A stretch of 15,338 nucleotides of DNA, from contig CANKON010000005.1 of assembly GCA_947484105.1 (NCBI GenBank), positions 1-15,338 on the forward strand, read 5' to 3'. A model generated the notes under the pieces. The model was given only the letters and a program-made list of their open reading frames with translations. It was not told the DNA's origin and made no database searches. Positions 1 to 6,056 of the stretch are shown here, piece after piece (position 1 is the stretch's first letter; the number at the start of each line of letters is the position of its first letter). This DNA comes from Methylococcaceae bacterium (GTDB lineage: Bacteria > Pseudomonadota > Gammaproteobacteria > Methylococcales > Methylomonadaceae). The position numbers were made by a program, and so were the translations under genes.

Positions 1-608
1 AATATAGTGATAATCGTTTCATCAGGCGAATCGTTATTGTTGAATATGTTGATATATTCAAGACGTTTTGCTTTAGCAAATGCTTCCATTTTAGCTGACG
101 ATTTTCTCAGTACACTATCCGTGTAACCCATTTTTGAAGCATCATTCTTTGTTTGATAGTTAAAACGGTTATCCCCCCAAAACGTTAAATCTGGCACAAC
201 TGCTGATTTAATGTTGTAACACACTAAATAATCATAAGAACAAGATTCTCTGACATAAATAGCATTAGCTTGTTTTAACAATTCAAGATTTTTTTCAGAC
301 AAATTTGAAATAGTTGCGTTAATGACAACAACAGGCAAATCATAATGTGTGCAAAATTCAATTAACGAAAGAAGGCGATTTATATAAGGATTATTATCAT
401 GTAACGTGCCTTCGCCATTGATAATGACTAAATCTGTTTGCAAAATCTCTCTTTTGATATTTTCATCACTGTCCCAATACTCAAGTAATTTTATATATCT
501 TAAAACCTCAACATTCCTGCAAAACAAATTTCTGTCTATCGCATTCATAACCCGAGAACAGCCATGATGTTTTTCAATTCGCGTATCGTTTGCAATAATC
601 ACTTTCAT
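1..608 (-). CDS. Polysaccharide pyruvyltransferase-like protein, partial (3' end outside window)
   Basis: The frame is open from an ATG at 608 to the left edge, giving the first 202 residues with no stop. It starts MKVIIANDTRIEKHHG. Signature-like blocks are NGEGTLH (residues 64-70), a beta strand VVVINAT (93-99), YVRES (118-122) and VVPDLTF (137-143). Their order and spacing match the N-terminal half of the polysaccharide pyruvyltransferase family (PF04230, WcaK/CsaB-like), whose members add ketal pyruvate to glycans. Some relatives have other or unknown roles. The gene begins 4 nt after the stop of the upstream GT9 gene, so the two are probably co-transcribed. An AAGG at the end of that gene is a weak ribosome site. 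Family assignment is moderate because the C-terminal half cannot be seen. The acceptor glycan is unknown. Confidence 0.7.
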   Translation of the reverse strand, partial: MKVIIANDTRIEKHHGCSRVMNAIDRNLFCRNVEVLRYIKLLEYWDSDENIKREILQTDLVIINGEGTLHDNNPYINRLLSLIEFCTHYDLPVVVINATISNLSEKNLELLKQANAIYVRESCSYDYLVCYNIKSAVVPDLTFWGDNRFNYQTKNDASKMGYTDSVLRKSSAKMEAFAKAKRLEYINIFNNNDSPDETIITI

Positions 609-612
609 TTTT

Positions 613-1668
613 TTAACTGCCTTGCTTATAAAATTCGGTGTAAATTAAATCTAATGCTTGTTTTATTTGCTGTGGTTCAATCGTATCCATACACAAGCAA
701 TTTGCGTCATTTTCAACACAGTTATGACAGTTTGAATTTTCTAACGCAAAAACGTGTGCATTTTTTCCAACAGGTCCCCAACGTCTTGCAAAAATAGGAC
801 TGCGCGGCGCATAAATTCCCAGTGCATATTTACCTAATGCTGCCACTAGATGTAAAGGTCCTGTACTGCACGCAATCAAAGCGTCACACGATGCCACTAA
901 ACCTGTAAATTCATTCAAATCTAATTGCCCACAAATATTCGTTACTTTATGTCCCACTTTTTCAAAAAGGGGTTGAAGTAACATTTTCTCTGCTGATGAA
1001 CCTGAAATAAAAATCTGAAATTTATCCGCATCGAGTAATTCGATTAACTCAATATAACGTTGTAAATGCCATTCTTTGGCACTACCACCCGATTTAGGAT
1101 GAATAATCAGCTTAAATTTATTTTTTGCAAGTAAATGTGAATGTGTAAAACAAGAGGCTAATTCGGGTAATGCGTATAACGGCGGAATCTCAGACAACGA
1201 AAATTGATATTTCATATCAAAGGCTTTCAGTATTTCAAGATTGAGTTGAATTTCATGCAATAAAGAATTTCTACGCTTCAAAGGCACTAATTTATTACAC
1301 GTCAGCCAATGATACAAACGTCTATTTGTTGCAATTCGTAAGGGTATTTTTAATTCTTTCGCACGTTTTGCCATCTGACGATTTGGAATCACATGAAGTA
1401 AACAATCAGGTTGCAAACCATTTAATGTAATGGTTTGGGTTAAAAAATCGTGTTTTTCAATGAAAAAATCGATGCTAGAACACGCTTCAATAATTGCTTT
1501 GGTATAGCTTGTCCCAATAAAACCAATAACAATATCTGGAAATCGTTGTTTCAATAAGGTAGCAATGGGAAGCGAAAAAATAACATCTCCCATTTTATGA
1601 CCGCGTGTACTGATAATAAGGCGGCGCGGATTTATCAGTAAGTCACTTTTTCTTATTTTTTGTGTCAT
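613..1668 (-). CDS. Glycosyltransferase family 9 (heptosyltransferase-like)
   Basis: 351 residues, a normal length for GT9, the family that adds heptose or related sugars to the lipopolysaccharide core at the cytoplasmic face of the inner membrane. Seen: RLIISTRGHKMGDVIFSLP (16-34), which is the N-terminal nucleotide-sugar fold with its GD; HPKSGGSAKEW (190-200), the usual start of the C-terminal Rossmann half; and STGPLHLVAALG (268-279), the family's most conserved block. A Cys-rich tail with C314, C317, C324 and C326 follows, a pattern seen in many GT9 proteins. No membrane segment is evident. The start at 1668 has almost no Shine-Dalgarno sequence, but only about 15 residues precede the first strand, so it is reasonable. 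A pyruvyltransferase-like gene follows 4 nt downstream, which suggests a surface-glycan operon. The exact sugar and acceptor cannot be read from sequence, so no gene symbol is given. Confidence 0.9.
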   Translation of the reverse strand: MTQKIRKSDLLINPRRLIISTRGHKMGDVIFSLPIATLLKQRFPDIVIGFIGTSYTKAIIEACSSIDFFIEKHDFLTQTITLNGLQPDCLLHVIPNRQMAKRAKELKIPLRIATNRRLYHWLTCNKLVPLKRRNSLLHEIQLNLEILKAFDMKYQFSLSEIPPLYALPELASCFTHSHLLAKNKFKLIIHPKSGGSAKEWHLQRYIELIELLDADKFQIFISGSSAEKMLLQPLFEKVGHKVTNICGQLDLNEFTGLVASCDALIACSTGPLHLVAALGKYALGIYAPRSPIFARRWGPVGKNAHVFALENSNCHNCVENDANCLCMDTIEPQQIKQALDLIYTEFYKQGS

Positions 1669-1687
1669 TTATTTTTTAAATTTCAGA

Positions 1688-1714
1688 AATATATCTGGCA
1701 GATTCTAAAGTCAA
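1688..1714 (-). promoter_or_regulatory. Possible sigma-70 promoter for the GT9 operon
   Basis: On the minus strand TTGACT (1709-1714) and TATATT (1688-1693) are separated by 15 nt, shorter than the usual 17. The site lies 20 nt before the GT9 start codon in the 124-bp divergent region. It is a candidate only; the short spacer weakens it. Confidence 0.35.
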
Positions 1715-1751
1715 TTGCTCAATTATCATAGAGAAAGCGGCTTTTCTGTTG

Positions 1752-1760
1752 TGCTATGAT
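1752..1760 (+). promoter_or_regulatory. Extended -10 promoter element for the GT39 gene
   Basis: TGCTATGAT is a full extended -10 (TGn followed by TATGAT, five of six to consensus). The expected -35 position (about 1732-1737, AGAAAG) is poor, which is typical of extended -10 promoters. Transcription would start near 1767, leaving a leader of about 26 nt before the ATG at 1793. Confidence 0.45.
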
Positions 1761-1792
1761 TCAGAATCACAATAAACATCAAACACCCCATC

Positions 1793-3397
1793 ATGTTTCA
1801 AATTTTAATTTTATGGTGCGTTCTCATCAGCGCAAATCTTTTCATTCGCCCGTTAATGCCCATAGACGAAACCCGTTACGTTAGCGTGGCATGGGAAATG
1901 TGGGTAAGCGGTGATTTTTTGGTTCCGCATTTAAACGGTGAAACTTACAGCCACAAGCCGCCATTGTTATTTTGGTTAATGTCGTTGAGTTGGTGGATTT
2001 TCGGTGTAAATGATTGGACACCACGCATTATTTCACCATTATTTGCGTTAGGTTCAACTTTTTTATCTAGTTTGGTCGCGCGTGAATTATGGCGCGACCG
2101 TCCACAAATTTCAGCCATTACACCGTTGATTTTGCTTGGTACGTCATTTTGGTTAATTTTTAGTACGCTAACCATGTTCGATATGTTGTTGGCATTTTTT
2201 GTGTTGCTGGCGATTTTCAGTATTCTGCGATTATCAAAATCAAATGCGTGGCGCGACGTTTTTTTATTAGGTTTTGCAATTGGCGGCGGTGTTTTCAGCA
2301 AAGGACCTGTTGTGCTGTTGCAAATTTTACCTGTTGCGTTACTCGCACCGTGGTGGATTCAACAAAAATCAACTGAATTACGTTGGCGCGATTGGTATTT
2401 GAAATTAGTCGCGGCTATTTTAATCGGCGCAAGTTTGGCGTTAGCGTGGGCAATTCCCGCAGGTATTTCAGGCGGTGAAGCGTATCGCAACGCGATTTTT
2501 TTAGGTCAAACCAGCGGGCGTTTGGTGAAATCTTTTGCACATCAATTGCCGTGGTATTGGTATTTAGCGCGTTTACCGTTGTTATTATTGCCGTGGTTGT
2601 TTTTCAAACCACTTTGGCAAGGCGCGTTGAAATTAAATTTTAATGATTACGGTGTGCGATTTTGTATCGCGTGGGCATTACCTGTTTTTGTGATGTTTTC
2701 ACTCGTCAGCGGCAAACGCATTCATTATTTATTGCCTTTAATGCCCGCATTCGCGTTACTTTTAGCGCGTGCTACCGATGAAATTCAAGATGTTCAAAAA
2801 TGGCAAAAAGCCTATTTTCCTGTTTTTATGTTGTTCATGTTTTTGGTTCTTGCCGCAACAGCACTTCCCACTTTAAACGACCATTTTCATTGGGTAAAAA
2901 ATGTAACCTTAGGCGGTAAATTATCAGCAATTTTTGCATTTTGTATTGTGCTTGTTATGCCGTTTGGAATGTTTTCAATGACAACAAAAAGCGTCGAGCA
3001 AATCATTTTTTACACCGTCATTCCGTCGATTATCGTGCCAACATTTTTGGCGTTATGTTATTTGGAAACCAATGCTAATCGGTTCGATACGAAACCGATT
3101 GCCGAAAAAATTGCTCAATTTCAAAATCAAAATGCAGTGGCGTTTTACACGGGAAAATATCACGCCCAATTTCAATTTACAGGACGATTGACACAACCTT
3201 TAACGATTTTAAATTCGCCTGAGGCGGTACAAGATTGGACACAAAATCATTCGGATGGTTTTGTGTTGTTTGATTCTGAAAAAATGGCACGTGAGAATTT
3301 GGTTTATTCACACGCTTATCGAGCAGGGGAATTAGGCTTTATTTCAAGCGAAAAACTATTGAAAAATTCGACGTTGATTAAATTTATGATTCCGTAA
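1793..3397 (+). CDS. ArnT/PMT-like GT39-type membrane glycosyltransferase
   Basis: 534 residues, close to E. coli ArnT (about 550). It is an inner-membrane enzyme with many hydrophobic segments, expected to move a sugar from a polyprenyl-phosphate donor to lipid A or another periplasmic acceptor. Seen: a first hydrophobic helix (about 3-20), then PIDETRYV (23-30) with the acidic pair of the first periplasmic loop; TYSHKPPLLFWL (51-62), a family hallmark; and SKGPVVLL in a later loop. The C-terminal part (from about residue 430) is soluble and presumably periplasmic. The start has no clear Shine-Dalgarno sequence, but the helix-then-DExRY order fits it. The gene is divergent from the GT9 operon, so it may belong to the same surface-glycan pathway. 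Its 3' end overlaps rlmJ by 14 nt. Whether it is a true Ara4N transferase is unknown: no arn genes are in view. Confidence 0.85.
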   Translation: MFQILILWCVLISANLFIRPLMPIDETRYVSVAWEMWVSGDFLVPHLNGETYSHKPPLLFWLMSLSWWIFGVNDWTPRIISPLFALGSTFLSSLVARELWRDRPQISAITPLILLGTSFWLIFSTLTMFDMLLAFFVLLAIFSILRLSKSNAWRDVFLLGFAIGGGVFSKGPVVLLQILPVALLAPWWIQQKSTELRWRDWYLKLVAAILIGASLALAWAIPAGISGGEAYRNAIFLGQTSGRLVKSFAHQLPWYWYLARLPLLLLPWLFFKPLWQGALKLNFNDYGVRFCIAWALPVFVMFSLVSGKRIHYLLPLMPAFALLLARATDEIQDVQKWQKAYFPVFMLFMFLVLAATALPTLNDHFHWVKNVTLGGKLSAIFAFCIVLVMPFGMFSMTTKSVEQIIFYTVIPSIIVPTFLALCYLETNANRFDTKPIAEKIAQFQNQNAVAFYTGKYHAQFQFTGRLTQPLTILNSPEAVQDWTQNHSDGFVLFDSEKMARENLVYSHAYRAGELGFISSEKLLKNSTLIKFMIP

Positions 3398-4229
3398 CCA
3401 ACGTTTCAACGCGAAAAGTTCCCGCGCCATTTTCACCTAAAATGTTGGCTAAAAATGGCAAAACGGTTTGCATTGTCGCGACTAAATTCCAAGGTGGATT
3501 GATAATAATCATGCCACTAGCATTCATGCCACGCCCTGAATTGTCGGCGTTAATACCTAATTCAAAAAGCTGCACATTTTTGATGCCGCTTTTTTTGAAC
3601 GCTATTTCTAACGCTTCATTTCTACCACGTTCAATGACAGGATACCAAAGCGCGTAAGTTCCCGTTGCAAAGCGTTTGTGCATTTGAATCAGCGTTTTTA
3701 CCACGTCCGAATAATCGCTTTTCATTTCATACGAGGGGTCAATTAACACCAATCCGCGACGTTCAACGGGCGGCAATAAACCAAGCGAGTTTTTCAAGCC
3801 GTCCGCTTTTTCGAGTTGAATGCGCTTATCGAGTTTCATGTTGGTTTTTAAAATTTCAAATTCATTGGAATGCAACTCAAATAAACATAAACGGTCTTTT
3901 GCACGAAGCATTTGCTTAATCAACAACGGCGAACCTGCGTAGGTTTTGAGTTGCCCGTTTTGATTAAAACGTTTTTGCAATTCAACATAATTCGCCACAC
4001 TCGGCGGTAAATCGTCACGCTGCCAAAGCTGAGAAATTCCCGTGTCAAATTCGCGCGTTTTCAAGGAAAAATCGCTATCAAGCGCATATTTTCCGCCACC
4101 CGCATGGGTATCAATCACACAAAATGGTTTTTCTTTTTGCGCCAAATACGCAAGAATTTCGAGTAAAACAACGTGTTTCAACACATCGGCAAAATTGCCA
4201 GCGTGAAAAGCGTGACGATAACTGAGCAT
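3384..4229 (-). CDS. rlmJ: 23S rRNA (adenine(2030)-N6)-methyltransferase RlmJ
   Basis: 281 residues, essentially the length of E. coli RlmJ. The enzyme uses S-adenosylmethionine to methylate N6 of A2030 in 23S rRNA in the cytoplasm. Seen: the N-terminal signature SYRHAFHAGNFADVLKHVVL (3-22); the SAM-binding loop DTHAGGGKY (40-48); and the catalytic DPSYE (164-168), the family's form of the N6-adenine DPPY motif with Ser in place of the second Pro. The gene starts 4 nt after the stop of the small exported-protein gene, so the two are probably co-transcribed, perhaps from the promoter at 4704-4732. Its own ribosome site is weak, which suggests translational coupling. The 3' end overlaps the convergent GT39 gene by 14 nt. 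The functional link to the exported protein is probably only positional. Confidence 0.96.
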   Translation of the reverse strand: MLSYRHAFHAGNFADVLKHVVLLEILAYLAQKEKPFCVIDTHAGGGKYALDSDFSLKTREFDTGISQLWQRDDLPPSVANYVELQKRFNQNGQLKTYAGSPLLIKQMLRAKDRLCLFELHSNEFEILKTNMKLDKRIQLEKADGLKNSLGLLPPVERRGLVLIDPSYEMKSDYSDVVKTLIQMHKRFATGTYALWYPVIERGRNEALEIAFKKSGIKNVQLFELGINADNSGRGMNASGMIIINPPWNLVATMQTVLPFLANILGENGAGTFRVETLVTES

Positions 4230-4233
4230 TTAA

Positions 4234-4638
4234 TTATTCGCTTATGGTGACGAGCCAACCATTTTCGCCGTTACATTTTTCGACTTTGGTTGTGCCTTTG
4301 ATATGAATTCGGGCTGTCGTATTTTTCAATTCGGCAGGTAATTTTCCTTTGACGCGATACAAATTTCCTTTCGCTTCGGCGGCGACTACAACAGGAATTG
4401 ATTTGACGGTGACTTCGATTTGTTCAGGTTTTTCAACGTTAAATGCGGTAAATGCAAATTCTGATTCAGGTGCGACGGTCGCTAGATTTTCGGGTTGAAA
4501 CTTTTCAAAACGAATTTTTTCGCAACTTGCCGAACCGCCCCCGCCACTATTTCCACCACCATGCGAACTGTGATCCATCGCGGCATAACTGTTCATTGCA
4601 AACGCTGAAATTGCTAAAGCAAAAACGATCTTTTTCAT
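4234..4638 (-). CDS. Small exported protein with Met/His/Gly-rich N-terminus, function unknown
   Basis: 134 residues. A clear Sec signal peptide (MKKIVFALAISAFAMNSYA) is followed by a mature start that reads MDHSSHGGG and then a Gly/Ser linker to about residue 37. Signal cleavage after A19 fits the -3/-1 rule best (S17, A19). The remaining 95 or so residues alternate short beta-prone segments (FAFTAF, IEVTVKSIPVVV, ARIHIKG, GWLVTI), suggesting a small beta-sandwich. C39 and C122 could form a disulfide that joins the ends of this domain. Clustered Met and His just after a signal peptide recalls periplasmic copper-binding proteins, but I cannot assign a family. Translation has a strong ribosome site at 4645-4650. 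rlmJ follows after 4 nt. Confidence 0.85.
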   Translation of the reverse strand: MKKIVFALAISAFAMNSYAAMDHSSHGGGNSGGGGSASCEKIRFEKFQPENLATVAPESEFAFTAFNVEKPEQIEVTVKSIPVVVAAEAKGNLYRVKGKLPAELKNTTARIHIKGTTKVEKCNGENGWLVTISE

Positions 4639-4644
4639 TGAAAA

Positions 4645-4650
4645 CTCCTC
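4645..4650 (-). promoter_or_regulatory. Strong Shine-Dalgarno of the small exported protein
   Basis: GAGGAG on the minus strand lies 6 nt before the ATG at 4638. It is one of the best ribosome sites in the window, where several starts have almost none, and it fixes this start. A run of eight T (plus strand) lies just upstream at about 4655-4662. Confidence 0.8.
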
Positions 4651-4679
4651 ATTATTTTTTTTATTCTTAGAAATGGAAA

Positions 4680-4698
4680 CGGCATTTTTAAAACGCCG
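4680..4698 (-). terminator. Imperfect hairpin after ribBA (weak terminator or leader hairpin)
   Basis: CGGC and GCCG arms plus inner A/T pairs form an imperfect inverted repeat about 38 nt after the ribBA stop. On the minus strand it is followed by TTTCCATTTCT, only a poor U tract. The hairpin also sits almost exactly where transcripts from the 4704-4732 promoter would begin, so it could instead be a 5' leader hairpin of the next transcript. Confidence 0.35.
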
Positions 4699-4703
4699 CG
4701 CAA

Positions 4704-4732
4704 AGTATAAAAGTAATTTTCAAAAGTTTGAA
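4704..4732 (-). promoter_or_regulatory. Sigma-70 promoter for the small exported protein and rlmJ
   Basis: TTCAAA (4727-4732) and TATACT (4704-4709) on the minus strand are separated by exactly 17 nt; the hexamers match consensus at four and five of six positions. The site starts just after the ribBA stop codon, giving a leader of roughly 60 nt. It would let the two-gene unit be expressed independently of ribBA. Confidence 0.6.
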
Positions 4733-4735
4733 CGA

Positions 4736-5833
4736 TTAACCGACGTGTTCGGATACTTCTAAATCAAAACCCGACAGCGCGATATATTTTTTTTGTACGC
4801 CCAATACTTTCAATTTTTTCACGCCTAAATCCGCTAAAATCCTTGCTCCTGTGCCTGTTGTACGCCAATCGACATCATTTTTTGCGGCGACTTGATGCCC
4901 ATTATCAGCAAGTTGATAACGGTGAATTTGTTCGGCTAAGGCTTGATTATTTTCACTTTGTCGAATCAAAACCAACACACCGCGCCCTGCTTCTGAAATT
5001 TTTTGCATTGCCGACCGAATTGATAAACTCGCTTCCCCGCGTTTTGAAGCAAAAATATCATCTAACACATTTCGCGCATGAACTCGCACTAAAACAGGTT
5101 CTTCACCTGAAATATCGCCCATCACGAGCGCAATGTGCAGATTATTGTCGTTGCGATCTTGATACGCATATAACCGAAAATCACCAAATTCCGTTGGATA
5201 ATCGCATTCACTCACACGTTCAAGCGTGTTTTCATGTTGAATTCGATAATGAATTAAGTCTGCAATTGTGCCGATTTTAAGATTGTGTTCGACGGCGAAT
5301 TTTTCCAAATCCGCTCGACGTGCCATCGAACCGTCGTCATTTAAAATTTCAACAATGACGGCAGCGGGTTCAACGCCTGCTAAATGGGCAAAATCACAAC
5401 CTGCCTCCGTGTGTCCAGCGCGATTTAAAACGCCTCCCGCTTGCGCCATTAACGGGAAAATATGTCCAGGTTGAACTAAATCCTCAGCCATTGCATCTTT
5501 CGCTACTGCCGCTTGAATTGTTCGCGCGCGATCGGCGGCTGAAATACCTGTTGTAACACCTGTTGCGGCTTCGATTGAAACGGTAAAATTTGTGAAATAC
5601 GGTGTTTTGTTATCGCTCACCATTAACGGCAACCGTAATTGTTGACAACGTTCTTGCGTCAACGTTAGACAAATCAAACCACGTCCGTAACGTGCCATAA
5701 AGTTAATATCTTCGGGGCGTGCAAATGACGCCGCCATCAGTAAATCGCCTTCATTTTCACGATCTTCGTCGTCCATGATAATGACCATTTTGCCTTGTTT
5801 TAAATCTTCAATAATTTCTTCGGTGCTGTTCAT
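4736..5833 (-). CDS. ribBA: RibBA-type protein: active-looking DHBP synthase fused to a degenerate GTP cyclohydrolase II domain
   Basis: 365 residues. The N-terminal half (about 1-205) is 3,4-dihydroxy-2-butanone-4-phosphate synthase, which turns ribulose 5-phosphate into the four-carbon unit of riboflavin. DDEDRENEGDL (21-31), QPGH (121-124), RAGHTEA (138-144) and E162 of VEIL are all intact. The C-terminal half (about 208-365) aligns without gaps to GTP cyclohydrolase II around HARNVLDDIFASKRGEAS (252-269). There the three zinc cysteines of active enzymes are replaced by N255, G266 and A268, and the usual QEGRGIGL block is lost (RQSENNQALA, 291-300). This half should therefore be unable to open GTP, so a separate ribA is expected elsewhere in the genome. 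Similar decayed RibBA proteins are known in proteobacteria. I see no FMN riboswitch and no convincing promoter upstream; an AGGA lies 12 nt before the ATG. Confidence 0.93.
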   Translation of the reverse strand: MNSTEEIIEDLKQGKMVIIMDDEDRENEGDLLMAASFARPEDINFMARYGRGLICLTLTQERCQQLRLPLMVSDNKTPYFTNFTVSIEAATGVTTGISAADRARTIQAAVAKDAMAEDLVQPGHIFPLMAQAGGVLNRAGHTEAGCDFAHLAGVEPAAVIVEILNDDGSMARRADLEKFAVEHNLKIGTIADLIHYRIQHENTLERVSECDYPTEFGDFRLYAYQDRNDNNLHIALVMGDISGEEPVLVRVHARNVLDDIFASKRGEASLSIRSAMQKISEAGRGVLVLIRQSENNQALAEQIHRYQLADNGHQVAAKNDVDWRTTGTGARILADLGVKKLKVLGVQKKYIALSGFDLEVSEHVG

Positions 5834-5967
5834 TGCGTAATAAATTCCTACTTTTATAATAATTCAATCTAATTGGTGCGTATTTAATCAAAATATATTT
5901 CTTGCTGTATTCTACAGAGAAAAAAGCCATTCGACGCAGTCGTGTACATATCCGTTTCCGCCACGCT

Positions 5968-5994
5968 TAAAGATGTGGATGTTAATGCCGATAA
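5968..5994 (+). promoter_or_regulatory. Sigma-28 (FliA) flagellar-class promoter
   Basis: TAAAGATG (5968-5975), an 11-nt spacer, then GCCGATAA (5987-5994). The consensus is TAAAGTTT-N11-GCCGATAA, so the -35 matches six of eight positions, the spacer is exact and the -10 matches all eight. It lies about 62 nt before the ATG of the chemotaxis receptor, giving a leader of about 55 nt. This places the receptor in the late flagellar/chemotaxis regulon. Confidence 0.85.
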
Positions 5995-6056
5995 ATTTGC
6001 CAACATAAATACGATAACGCCATTCTTCACACTTTTTACATTGTAGGAAAACAACC

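Noticed and set aside
564..797. Plus-strand 77-codon open frame over the GT9/pyruvyltransferase junction
   Set aside because: Phe/His-rich antisense reading of two coding genes with a 4-nt gap between them.
3384..3397. 14-nt tail-to-tail overlap of the GT39 gene and rlmJ as a sign of truncation
   Set aside because: Both proteins have normal length and plausible C-termini. Short convergent overlaps are common in compact genomes.
4843..5280. Plus-strand 145-codon open frame inside ribBA
   Set aside because: Antisense to conserved RibBA sequence; the composition looks like chance and no ribosome site or motif is present.
5834..6056. Possible FMN riboswitch upstream of ribBA
   Set aside because: Many ribB genes have one, but the minus strand here lacks the conserved ACCGGCGG-type core and paired arms, and is simply AT-rich.
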